Of a stretch of 64,000 nucleotides of DNA, positions 42,511 through 50,380 are shown in pieces. The stretch is from Pedobacter endophyticus (GTDB lineage Bacteria; Bacteroidota; Bacteroidia; Sphingobacteriales; Sphingobacteriaceae): assembly GCF_015679185.1 (NCBI RefSeq), contig NZ_CP064939.1, forward strand, positions 5,332,001-5,396,000, given 5' to 3'. A model generated the notes under the pieces. It saw only the letters and a list, made by a program, of their open reading frames with translations, did not search any database and was not told the DNA's origin. Within the stretch, counting starts at the first letter, position 1. Each line of letters opens with the position of its first letter. The position numbers were made by a program, and so were the translations under genes.

Positions 42511-44547
42511 TTACCACATTCTAATTCTATCTTCCGGTTTTTTATACAATTTATCGCCTGGTTTAACGTCGAAAGCCTCATACCATGCATCCATATTTAC
42601 TGGCGCACCAATGGTACGGTATGGGCCTGGCGAGTGCGGATCGGTTTTAATCAGCTGAGCTGCGCTTTCAGGCAAAATGTTGCCTCTCCAAACTTGTGCC
42701 CAGGCTAAAAAGAAACGCTGATCAGGAGTAAAACCGTCGATTTTTTCATTGCTCTGACCCTGTTTAGTCATCTTAAACGCGGTGTAAGCTGCATTCAAGC
42801 CGCCCAAATCACCAATATTTTCGCCCATTGTCAATTTACCAATCACGTGAACCGTATCTAGAACCGTGTAGGCGTCAAATTGTTCACCTAAAGCCTTTGT
42901 TTTTGCATCAAATTTGGCCTTGTCCTCAGCAGTCCACCAGTTTTTTAGGTTTCCTGCCGCATCATACTGGCTTCCGCTATCGTCAAAACCGTGGCTCATT
43001 TCATGACCAATTACTGCACCAATACCGCCATAGTTCACTGCGTCATCAGCATTAGGATCAAAGAAAGGGAACTGCAATATTCCCGCAGGGAAAACAATTT
43101 CATTTAACGTAGGCGAGTAATAAGCATTTACCGTTGGCGGCGTCATCCCGAAACGCGTACGATCAACAGGCTTCCCCAACCGCTCAACCGATTCGTTGTA
43201 GCCCCAAACACTTGCATTGCGCAAGTTTTGAAAGTAAGTGCCTTTGTTTATCACCAAACCATCGTAGTTTTTCCACTTCTCAGGATAGCCAACTTTCGGT
43301 GTAAATGCATTTAATTTTGCCAGCGCTTTCTGCTTCGTTTCTGCACTCATCCATTCAAGGCCGTTAATTCTGATCTCAAAAGCCTTGCGCAGATTCACAA
43401 TCATTTGGTTCATCCGTGCTTTAGCCTCCGGCTTAAAATACTTGGCAACGTAAAGCTGACCCAGCAGTTCGCCAATTGTGCCATCTGTTAGCGACGACAT
43501 GCGCTGCCAACGCGGCGTTTGAATCTTTTGGCCTGTTTGTGCCTGCGTAAACGCAAAACTCGCCTTAACAAACGGTGAGCTTAAGCTCGATGCAGAGCTT
43601 TTGATCAGGTTCCACTCCAGATAAGTTTTCCAGTCGGCTACAGAAACCGATTTTAACATACCATCCAAAGTAGCCATAAACTTGGGCGATGATACCAAAA
43701 CGGTGTCTTGGCCATTGATCTTAAATTTCGGCAGGTAAGTTGCCCAGTTAATGTCTGGCGTCTTTTTATTTAATTCCGCAACAGTAAGTTTGTTGTAAGT
43801 GGCGTAAGGATCACGCATTTCCAAACGGCTCATTTGCGCCTCTGCCAATTGCTTCTCTATCTTAAAAACGGTTGCTGCTTTTTGTTTAGCCACCTCCGGC
43901 GAACTGCCGGTAAGCGTAAAAAGCGTAGTCATATAAGTATCGTACGCCTCACGAATTTTTACGCTGCGGGCATCGTCTTTCAAATAATAATCACGATCCG
44001 GCAAAGTGGTACCACCCTGGCTAATGTTGACCATGTATTTGTTTACATTCTTGCGATCCTGGCCAACGCCAATGCCAAACATTCCGCCGGCCAAACCATT
44101 GGTACGCAGGTAAGCAACCTCGTTAAGTACCCCTTTAATATCTTTTATCTGTTGAATTTTTGCAAGGTCCGCCTTAATTGGTGTGTAGCCCAATTTTTCA
44201 ATCGTAACGCTGTCCATTGCCGCTGTATAGAAATCGCCCACACGTCGTTTTACCGAGCCAGCAGGTGTCGACTTATCGGCTGCGGCTTCTTCTACAAGAG
44301 ATTTTACCGCATTGATGTTAAAGTCGCGAAGTTCGTTAAATGAGCCCCAGCGGGTTTCTTTTGCCGGAACAGGATTGTTTTTTACCCATGTTCCGCTTGC
44401 GTAGGTGTAGAAATCGTCGCCTGGTTTAACAGATAAATCCATGTTTGCAGGGTCGATAAATTTTTTTGTGGTTTGTGCATTTGCCGAAAAGCCTGCAGCC
44501 ACTATACCAAGTGCCGCAAAATATCTTTTCAAATTTTGGTATTTCAT
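42511..44547 (-). CDS. M13 family metallopeptidase (neprilysin/PepO-like)
   Basis: A 678-residue exported zinc endopeptidase. It has a signal peptide (KRYFAALGIVAAGFSANAQ), an N-terminal M13 domain (about 35-425, with LSVKPGDDFYTYASGTWVKN), and the catalytic domain with INVYYSP-like NAYYSPTLNEIVFPAGIL. The zinc site is HEMSH (515-519) in IGHEMSHGFDDSGSQYD, with the third ligand in GENIGDLGGLNAAY. The C-terminus (PGDKLYKKPEDRIRMW) matches the usual short CxxW-like end without the Cys. The ATG at 44547 is preferred to 44559 because it gives the standard signal peptide. Confidence 0.95.
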   Translation of the reverse strand: MKYQNLKRYFAALGIVAAGFSANAQTTKKFIDPANMDLSVKPGDDFYTYASGTWVKNNPVPAKETRWGSFNELRDFNINAVKSLVEEAAADKSTPAGSVKRRVGDFYTAAMDSVTIEKLGYTPIKADLAKIQQIKDIKGVLNEVAYLRTNGLAGGMFGIGVGQDRKNVNKYMVNISQGGTTLPDRDYYLKDDARSVKIREAYDTYMTTLFTLTGSSPEVAKQKAATVFKIEKQLAEAQMSRLEMRDPYATYNKLTVAELNKKTPDINWATYLPKFKINGQDTVLVSSPKFMATLDGMLKSVSVADWKTYLEWNLIKSSASSLSSPFVKASFAFTQAQTGQKIQTPRWQRMSSLTDGTIGELLGQLYVAKYFKPEAKARMNQMIVNLRKAFEIRINGLEWMSAETKQKALAKLNAFTPKVGYPEKWKNYDGLVINKGTYFQNLRNASVWGYNESVERLGKPVDRTRFGMTPPTVNAYYSPTLNEIVFPAGILQFPFFDPNADDAVNYGGIGAVIGHEMSHGFDDSGSQYDAAGNLKNWWTAEDKAKFDAKTKALGEQFDAYTVLDTVHVIGKLTMGENIGDLGGLNAAYTAFKMTKQGQSNEKIDGFTPDQRFFLAWAQVWRGNILPESAAQLIKTDPHSPGPYRTIGAPVNMDAWYEAFDVKPGDKLYKKPEDRIRMW

Positions 44548-44805
44548 TCGCTTTAACAAGTTAGTTTTAACAGCGAAATTTATGAAATACTAATTGATAC
44601 TGAAACAATATACTAAGAATATTACTTATTAAACCAATAGTAAATTTTACTTAGCCCAAACCTTCTAAAAAACTCGGCAGGCGAGAAATGGAATTTTAAG
44701 GATTTCATGGTTTTAAATTATTTATACAGTATTAACATTTTTTAACATTAATTATTGTGCGGGTTATAAAAAAATAGCTATTAAGAGTGAATCAAAATAA
44801 AGTGT

Positions 44806-44813
44806 TAAATTTG
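44806..44813 (+). promoter_or_regulatory. -7 promoter element upstream of the P-type ATPase
   Basis: TAAATTTG matches TAnnTTTG. The ATPase ATG is 270 bases further on, so the transcript would have a long leader or carry a small gene first. From 44548 to 44805 nothing else is visible. Confidence 0.5.
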
Positions 44814-44841
44814 TTTTATTGCATGTTTAGCTTTACAGGAT

Positions 44842-45084
44842 TTGGAAACTGACGTTCAGCTCTCCATTGGCCGCTCGAGTCCCGCCATACCCTGCAATCT
44901 TTTTTGTAAAACACTGTCACTAAGCTATGCAGGAGCTGTGCCGTCTGTTTCATCGCTTCCTTTTTTAGTCGATGTTGCTGAAAAAAAAGTATTTTCGCTG
45001 CTGTCGGGTTTATTAAACGAAGTTTGGCACGTTGATCTATCCAAGCGAAACCCCAATAACAAAACCATAACAGATAATATATAA
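44842..45084 (+). CDS. Possible small gene coupled to the P-type ATPase
   Basis: An 80-codon frame with a TTG start, or slightly longer with an ATT start at 44818, whose stop overlaps the ATPase ATG as TAATG. The predicted peptide (LLSGLLNEVWHVDLSKRNPN near its end) matches nothing I recognise, and no ribosome-binding site was identified. The precise stop/start overlap is the main reason to list it. It may equally be an untranslated leader. Confidence 0.25.
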   Translation: METDVQLSIGRSSPAIPCNLFCKTLSLSYAGAVPSVSSLPFLVDVAEKKVFSLLSGLLNEVWHVDLSKRNPNNKTITDNI

Positions 45085-47060
45085 TGAACCACACCACCCA
45101 TAAAGAAGATAGCTGTTGCAACACCGATGCACAGCAACATAAAGAACATCAACATCATCACGAAGCTGGCGACGAGCATGATCACGATCATGGTGGCGAT
45201 CCTTCCACATTTAAAGCCTATGTGCCAGCAATAGTTACACTCGCGATGTTGCTTATTGGTATTGCTTTCGATAATTTTTTTAAGCTAAAGGCATTCGAAG
45301 CAATTCGCCCGTATTGGTACATCGTAGCTTATTTGCCAGTGGGCGTTCCGGTTTTAAAAGAAGTTTGGACTACTTTTAAGGCAAAAGATTTCTTTACCGA
45401 ATTCTCGCTGATGTCTATCGCTACCATTGGTGCCTTTGTCATCGGCGAATACCCCGAAGGCGTAGCCGTGATGCTGTTTTATACCATTGGCGAGCTTTTC
45501 CAAATGGCAGCCGTAAACCGGGCAAAAAGAAGTATTTCGGCCTTGCTCGATGTACGTTCAGATATCGCTCACGTATTAAAGAATGACAAATACAGCGATG
45601 TAGCCCCCGAAAAGGTTGAAGTTGGCGAAACCATTCAGATTAAAGTAGGCGAGAAGGTACCTTTAGACGGCGAAATGTTATCAGAAAAAAGCAGTTTCAA
45701 CACCGCCGCCCTTACCGGAGAGAGTAAACCGAAAAGTATTAAAAAAGGCGAAAGCGTGTTAGCAGGAATGTTAAACCTGGATAAAGTTATCGAAGTGCGC
45801 ACGACGAAAATATTTTCTGATAGTTCGTTAGCGAGGATTTTAGACATGGTGCAAAACGCCACCTTGCGCAAAGCAAAAACCGAGTTATTTATCAGGAAAT
45901 TTGCCAAGGTTTACACGCCGATAGTTTTCGGTTTGGCAGTGGCGCTGGTTATCATTCCGTTTTTTGTTTTGGGAAACGATTACAACTTTCAGACCTGGCT
46001 GTACCGTTCGCTGGTTTTTTTGGTAATCTCGTGCCCTTGCGCCCTGGTTATTTCCATTCCGTTAGGCTATTTCGGCGGAATAGGGGCAGCATCTGCAAAC
46101 GGAATCCTGTTTAAAGGCTCCAACTTTTTAGATCTGATCACTAAACTTAATACCGTAGTGATGGATAAAACGGGTACGCTTACCAAAGGTGTTTTCAGTG
46201 TTCAGAAAGTGGAAAGCGTTATCGATGAAAACGAATTTTTGAAGTTTTTGGGCGCTGTTGAATCAAAATCTACACACCCAATTGCCAAGGCCGTTGTAGA
46301 ATACATCAGGGTAAGCAAAATCCACCCTGCCGAGGATATCGAAGAAATTGCCGGCATGGGCCTTAAAGGAAAAGTTAACGGCCAGGAGGTTTTAGCAGGC
46401 AACGTTAAGCTCCTGCAAAAATTTAATATCGATTTCGACAAAAAAATAACAGAAATAGAGGAGAGCATTGTTGTAGTAGCAATCGGTGGAAGCTATGCAG
46501 GTTACGTGTTGGTGGCCGACGAAGAAAAAGAAGATGCTGCAGCAGCAATAAAACAGCTACACGCCAATGGTGTGCAGCAGGTGGTGATGTTGAGTGGCGA
46601 TAAAAGCTCAATTGTTAAAGTGGTTGCCGGGCGCTTAGGCATCGATTCTTACTTTGGCGATTTATTGCCCGAAGATAAGGTGGCCAAGCTCGACGAAATT
46701 AAAAGAGACAGTACCAGGGTGGTTGCCTTTGTGGGCGATGGAATAAACGATACCCCTGTGTTGGCAGCCAGCGATATTGGTATGGCTATGGGTGCAATGG
46801 GCAGTGATGCCGCCATCGAAACTGCCGATGTAGTTATTCAAACCGATCAGCCATCTAAAATAGCAACCGCCATTAAAATCGGCAAGGCCACAAAGAAAGT
46901 GGTCATTCAAAATATTGTGCTTGCCTTTGCAGTAAAAGCATTAGTACTCATTTTAGGTGCGGGTGGTTTAGCCACCATGTGGGAAGCCGTATTTGCTGAT
47001 GTCGGTGTAGCGTTATTGGCGATTTTAAATGCGGTAAGAATTCAGAAGATGAAATTTTAG
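45084..47060 (+). CDS. Heavy-metal P1B-type ATPase (Zn/Cd/Pb or Co exporter)
   Basis: A 658-residue cation-exporting ATPase. The N-terminus has no HMA fold but is rich in His, Asp and Cys (DSCCNTDAQQHKEHQHHHEA, then DEHDHDHGG), a soft-metal chelating tail. Membrane helix 6 carries the CPC motif in VISCPCALVISIPLGYFGG (Cys317, Cys319). The phosphorylation site is Asp361 in MDKTGTLTKG; the actuator loop is AALTGESKPKS; the hinge is VGDGINDTPVLAASDIG. The His-rich tail and CPC favour a Zn2+/Cd2+/Pb2+ exporter like ZntA; a Co2+ role is possible. It is preceded by a TAAATTTG promoter and a long leader. Confidence 0.94.
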   Translation: MNHTTHKEDSCCNTDAQQHKEHQHHHEAGDEHDHDHGGDPSTFKAYVPAIVTLAMLLIGIAFDNFFKLKAFEAIRPYWYIVAYLPVGVPVLKEVWTTFKAKDFFTEFSLMSIATIGAFVIGEYPEGVAVMLFYTIGELFQMAAVNRAKRSISALLDVRSDIAHVLKNDKYSDVAPEKVEVGETIQIKVGEKVPLDGEMLSEKSSFNTAALTGESKPKSIKKGESVLAGMLNLDKVIEVRTTKIFSDSSLARILDMVQNATLRKAKTELFIRKFAKVYTPIVFGLAVALVIIPFFVLGNDYNFQTWLYRSLVFLVISCPCALVISIPLGYFGGIGAASANGILFKGSNFLDLITKLNTVVMDKTGTLTKGVFSVQKVESVIDENEFLKFLGAVESKSTHPIAKAVVEYIRVSKIHPAEDIEEIAGMGLKGKVNGQEVLAGNVKLLQKFNIDFDKKITEIEESIVVVAIGGSYAGYVLVADEEKEDAAAAIKQLHANGVQQVVMLSGDKSSIVKVVAGRLGIDSYFGDLLPEDKVAKLDEIKRDSTRVVAFVGDGINDTPVLAASDIGMAMGAMGSDAAIETADVVIQTDQPSKIATAIKIGKATKKVVIQNIVLAFAVKALVLILGAGGLATMWEAVFADVGVALLAILNAVRIQKMKF

Positions 47061-47139
47061 GGGCCTGCTGGTTGGAATGATAAAGTGGTTTTATGTAGGT
47101 TATTAAGTGAAAATTCGCTTTAAATACTATTAATTTTAG

Positions 47140-47147
47140 TATATTTG
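47140..47147 (+). promoter_or_regulatory. -7 promoter element of the Uma2 array
   Basis: TATATTTG matches TAnnTTTG and ends three bases before the first Uma2 ATG (47151), which would make a leaderless mRNA for the four-gene operon. Confidence 0.55.
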
Positions 47148-47150
47148 ATT

Positions 47151-47789
47151 ATGTCACAACCAGAGCCAAAACCATATCCAACTCGGGAAGACGAGCCTAT
47201 CTTGCAGTTCAACGACATCGATGCGTCGTTAACCTACAGTTATTCGAATTATTTGAACTGGCTTTTTGATGATCGGGTTGAACTGATTAAGGGAAAAGTT
47301 TTCAAAATGAGCCCCGCACCTTCGAGAGTGCATCAGGAGATTTCGAGAAATATTTTTAATCCGTTGGTTAATTTTCTTAATAAAGAAAAGTGCAAAGCAT
47401 ACTCAGCCCCTTTTGATGTTCGGTTCCCAAAAGAAAGCAAGGAAGATTCTGCGGTTTTTACCGTTTTACAGCCCGATATTTGTGTAGTTTGCGATAAAAG
47501 CAAGTTAGACGATCGTGGCTGCATCGGTGCTCCCGACCTTGTTGTAGAAATTTTATCTCCCGGAAACAACAAAAAAGAGCTGTTGCACAAATACAGGGTT
47601 TACGAAGAATTTGGCGTTAAAGAATATTGGGTGGTAAGCCAGAGTGATCAAAGTATTCTGATTTACACCCTGAACGAGATGGGAAGATTCCAACCTTCGA
47701 AAATTTTTACCTTGAGCGAAACGATAATTTCATCTGTTTTGCCAGGCTTTGAGCTGGCTTTGGATGATGTTTTTGAAGACCTGAACTAA
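47151..47789 (+). CDS. Uma2-family (DUF820) PD-(D/E)XK nuclease-fold protein, copy 1
   Basis: A 212-residue protein of the Uma2 restriction-endonuclease-like family. Landmarks are RVELIKGKVFKMSPAPSR, LQPDICVVCDKSKLDDRG, GAPDLVVEILSPGNNKKELL (Asp and Glu of the nuclease core) and the lysine-bearing HKYRVYEEFGVKEYWVV. The fold suggests a nuclease, but no biological role is established. The ATG at 47151 is favoured over 47145 because copies 2-4 begin equivalently and the promoter element overlaps 47145. It is the first of four tandem copies; the second starts one base after this stop. Residues 63-85 differ from the other copies, while the rest is almost the same. Confidence 0.92.
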   Translation: MSQPEPKPYPTREDEPILQFNDIDASLTYSYSNYLNWLFDDRVELIKGKVFKMSPAPSRVHQEISRNIFNPLVNFLNKEKCKAYSAPFDVRFPKESKEDSAVFTVLQPDICVVCDKSKLDDRGCIGAPDLVVEILSPGNNKKELLHKYRVYEEFGVKEYWVVSQSDQSILIYTLNEMGRFQPSKIFTLSETIISSVLPGFELALDDVFEDLN

Positions 47790-47790
47790 C

Positions 47791-48429
47791 ATGCAAAAGC
47801 CTAAGCCAAAACCATATCCAATATTAGAAGATGAACCTATCTTGCAGTTCAATGATATCGATGCGTCGTTAACCTACAGCTATTCGAATTATTTGAACTG
47901 GCTTTTCGATGATCGGGTTGAACTGATTAAGGGGAAAGTTTTTAAGATGAGTCCGGCGCCGTCGAGAATACATCAAAAAATATCCATCAATATAATTAAC
48001 CCATTGGCCAACTATTTGAAAGGCAAACCATGCGAAGTTTACGCTGCCCCTTTTGATGTTCGTTTCCCAAAAGAAAGCAAGGAAGATTCCGCTGTTTTTA
48101 CTGTTTTACAGCCCGATATTTGTGTAGTTTGCGATAAAAGCAAGTTAGACGATCGTGGCTGCATTGGTGCTCCCGACCTTGTCGTCGAGATTTTATCACC
48201 CGGAAACAACAAGAAAGAGCTGTTGCACAAATACAGGGTTTACGAAGAATTCGGCGTCAAAGAATATTGGGTGGTAAGCCAGAGCGATCAAAGTATTTTA
48301 ATTTACACTTTGAATGAGATGGGAAGGTTTCAGCCATCAAAAATATTTACTTTGAGCGAAACGATAACTTCATCTGTTTTGCCCGGTTTTGAGCTGGCTT
48401 TGGATGATGTTTTTGAAGACCTGAATTAA
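47791..48429 (+). CDS. Uma2-family (DUF820) protein, copy 2
   Basis: A 212-residue paralog of copy 1. From APFDV (about residue 86) to the end it differs from copy 1 by one residue (IISSV becomes ITSSV). The N-terminal 60 residues differ at few sites. The segment after HQ (KISINIINPLANYLKGKPC) is clearly different from copy 1. The nuclease-core residues PDLVVEI and HKYRVYEEF are intact. One base separates it from both neighbours (TAACATG), so all copies are translated from one mRNA. Confidence 0.92.
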   Translation: MQKPKPKPYPILEDEPILQFNDIDASLTYSYSNYLNWLFDDRVELIKGKVFKMSPAPSRIHQKISINIINPLANYLKGKPCEVYAAPFDVRFPKESKEDSAVFTVLQPDICVVCDKSKLDDRGCIGAPDLVVEILSPGNNKKELLHKYRVYEEFGVKEYWVVSQSDQSILIYTLNEMGRFQPSKIFTLSETITSSVLPGFELALDDVFEDLN

Positions 48430-48430
48430 C

Positions 48431-49069
48431 ATGCAAAAGCCTAAGCCAAAACCATATCCAATACGGGAAGATGAACCTATCTTGCAGTTCAACGACATCG
48501 ATGCGTCGTTAACCTACAGCTATTCCAATTATTTGAACTGGCTTTTCGATGATCGGGTTGAACTGATCAAAGGAAAAGTATTTAAGATGTGTCCGGCGCC
48601 GTCGCGAGTGCATCAAAAAATTTCCATCGCTTTGTTAAAGCACTTTATCAATTTTTTGGACGGCAAACCATGCGAAGTTTACGCAGCCCCTTTTGATGTT
48701 CGTTTCCCAAAAGAAAGCAAGGAAGATTCCGCTGTTTTTACTGTTTTACAGCCCGATATTTGTGTAGTTTGCGATAAAAGCAAGTTAGATGATCGTGGCT
48801 GCATTGGTGCTCCCGACCTTGTTGTAGAAATTCTATCTCCCGGAAACAACAAGAAAGAGCTGTTGCACAAATACAGGGTTTACGAAGAATTCGGCGTTAA
48901 AGAATATTGGGTGGTAAGCCAGAGCGATCAAAGTATTTTAATTTACACTTTGAATGAGATGGGCAGATTCCAACCTTCAAAAATTTTTACCTTGAGCGAA
49001 ACGATAACTTCATCTGTTTTGCCTGGCTTTGAGTTGGCTTTGGATGACGTTTTTAAAGATTTAGAATGA
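48431..49069 (+). CDS. Uma2-family (DUF820) protein, copy 3
   Basis: A 212-residue paralog. The variable segment reads KISIALLKHFINFLDGKPC, whose first half is unlike copies 1 and 2, while KPCEVYAAPFDV is shared with copy 2. It also has KMCPAPSR where the others have KMSPAPSR. The C-terminus ends FKDLE, as in copy 4, rather than FEDLN as in copies 1 and 2. Core residues are intact. The stop overlaps the start of copy 4 (ATGATGG). Confidence 0.92.
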   Translation: MQKPKPKPYPIREDEPILQFNDIDASLTYSYSNYLNWLFDDRVELIKGKVFKMCPAPSRVHQKISIALLKHFINFLDGKPCEVYAAPFDVRFPKESKEDSAVFTVLQPDICVVCDKSKLDDRGCIGAPDLVVEILSPGNNKKELLHKYRVYEEFGVKEYWVVSQSDQSILIYTLNEMGRFQPSKIFTLSETITSSVLPGFELALDDVFKDLE

Positions 49070-49713
49070 TGGAAAAGCCGAGACCAGAGCCGAAACCATA
49101 TCCGATACGGGAAGATGAGCCTGTTTGGCAGTTCAATGATATCGATGCGTCGTTAACCTACAGCTATTCCAATTATTTGAACTGGCTTTTCGATGATCGG
49201 GTAGAACTGATTAAGGGGAAAGTTTTTAAGATGAGTCCGGCGCCGTCGCGAGTGCATCAGGAGATTTGCGGAAACATTTTTGTAAGTATGAAGACTTTTA
49301 TTGAAAAGTCGCCATCCAAAGTTTACACGGCGCCTTTTGATGTTCGTTTTCCGAAAGAAAGCAAGGAAGATTCCGCTGTTTTTACCGTTTTACAGCCCGA
49401 TATTTGTGTAATTTGCGATAAAAGCAAGTTAGACGATCGTGGTTGCATCGGCGCTCCCGACCTTGTTGTCGAAATTTTATCTCCCGGAAACAACAAGAAA
49501 GAGCTGTTGCACAAATACAGGGTTTACGAAGAATTTGGCGTTAAAGAATATTGGGTGGTTAGCCAAAGCGACCAAAGCATTCTGATTTACACACTGAACG
49601 ATATGGGCAGGTTTCAACCTTCGAAAATATTTACTTCAAGTGAAAAAATAACTTCGTCTGTTCTACCCGGTTTTGAGTTGGCTTTGGATGACGTTTTTAA
49701 AGATTTAGAGTAG
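49069..49713 (+). CDS. Uma2-family (DUF820) protein, copy 4
   Basis: A 214-residue paralog and the most diverged of the four. The variable segment reads EICGNIFVSMKTFIEKSPSK. Small changes outside it include CVICDK, LNDMGRFQ and FTSSEKITSS. Core residues PDLVVEI and HKYRVYEEF are intact. Two consecutive ATGs (49066 and 49069) are possible; both overlap the copy 3 stop. No further copy follows; the next 670 bases are repeats. Confidence 0.92.
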   Translation: MEKPRPEPKPYPIREDEPVWQFNDIDASLTYSYSNYLNWLFDDRVELIKGKVFKMSPAPSRVHQEICGNIFVSMKTFIEKSPSKVYTAPFDVRFPKESKEDSAVFTVLQPDICVICDKSKLDDRGCIGAPDLVVEILSPGNNKKELLHKYRVYEEFGVKEYWVVSQSDQSILIYTLNDMGRFQPSKIFTSSEKITSSVLPGFELALDDVFKDLE

Positions 49714-49729
49714 GTAATTCAACCTCCAT

Positions 49730-50210
49730 AACCCAATACTTACTTCTCTATGGCCGGCTGCTTCAGCTGCCTGTTGTTGTGGTTTCAAACCTTGGCTTTA
49801 ACCAAATGTGAAGCTATTTTCGCTCATTTTTGTATTTAAATCTATTATTGCCGGCTGCTCCAGCTGCCTGTTGTTGTGGGTTTCAAACCTTGGCTTAAGC
49901 CAAATGTGAAGCTGTCTTTCCTCATTTTTGTATTTAAATCTATTATTGCCGGCTGCTCCAGCTGCCTGTTGTTGTGAGTTCAAACCTTGGCTTTAGCCAA
50001 ATGTGAAGCTGTCTTTCATCATTTTTGTATTTAAATTATTATTGCCGGCTGCTTCAGCTGCCGGTTGTTGTGGGTTCAAACCTTGGCTTTAGCCAAAGGT
50101 GAAGCTGTTTTCGCTCATCTTTGTATTTAAAAATTTCTCTTTTGCCGGCTGCTTCAGCTGCCGGTTGTTTAAGAGATTCAAACCTTGGCTTTAGCCAAAT
50201 TTGAACTATA
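49730..50210. repeat. Tandem array, five units of about 98 bp
   Basis: GCCGGCTGC recurs at 49753, 49850, 49948, 50044 and 50144. Each unit reads roughly GCCGGCTGCTTCAGCTGCC, then a TTGTTGTGG tract, then CCTTGGCTTTAGCCAAATG, in which TTGGCT and AGCCAA form a hairpin. TCATTTTTGTATTTAAAT closes the unit. From 50211 to 50355 the sequence is low-complexity CTTTAGTCTTTCAGC type. Confidence 0.9.
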
Positions 50211-50355
50211 CGGTAAATTAATAAAAAGAGCGCTGCATTTACCTTTTAAACCTGATTCCGGTGAAAAGCCTTTTGCTTAATCACTTTAATTCAGCTTTTC
50301 GCTTCGGGCTTCTGTCTTTTAGCTGTCTGCGCTTTAGTCTTTCAGCTTAATTAGC

Positions 50356-50363
50356 TATTTTTG
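50356..50363 (+). promoter_or_regulatory. -7 promoter element of valS
   Basis: TATTTTTG matches TAnnTTTG, 17 bases before the valS ATG. Confidence 0.55.
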
Positions 50364-50380
50364 GGTTTTTAATATAATTC

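Noticed and set aside
44816..45191. Two minus-strand frames of 88 and 102 codons antisense to the ATPase start
   Set aside because: They run antisense to the conserved ATPase N-terminus and its leader, with no promoter motif or family resemblance; hydrophobicity arises from the complement of His/Asp codons.
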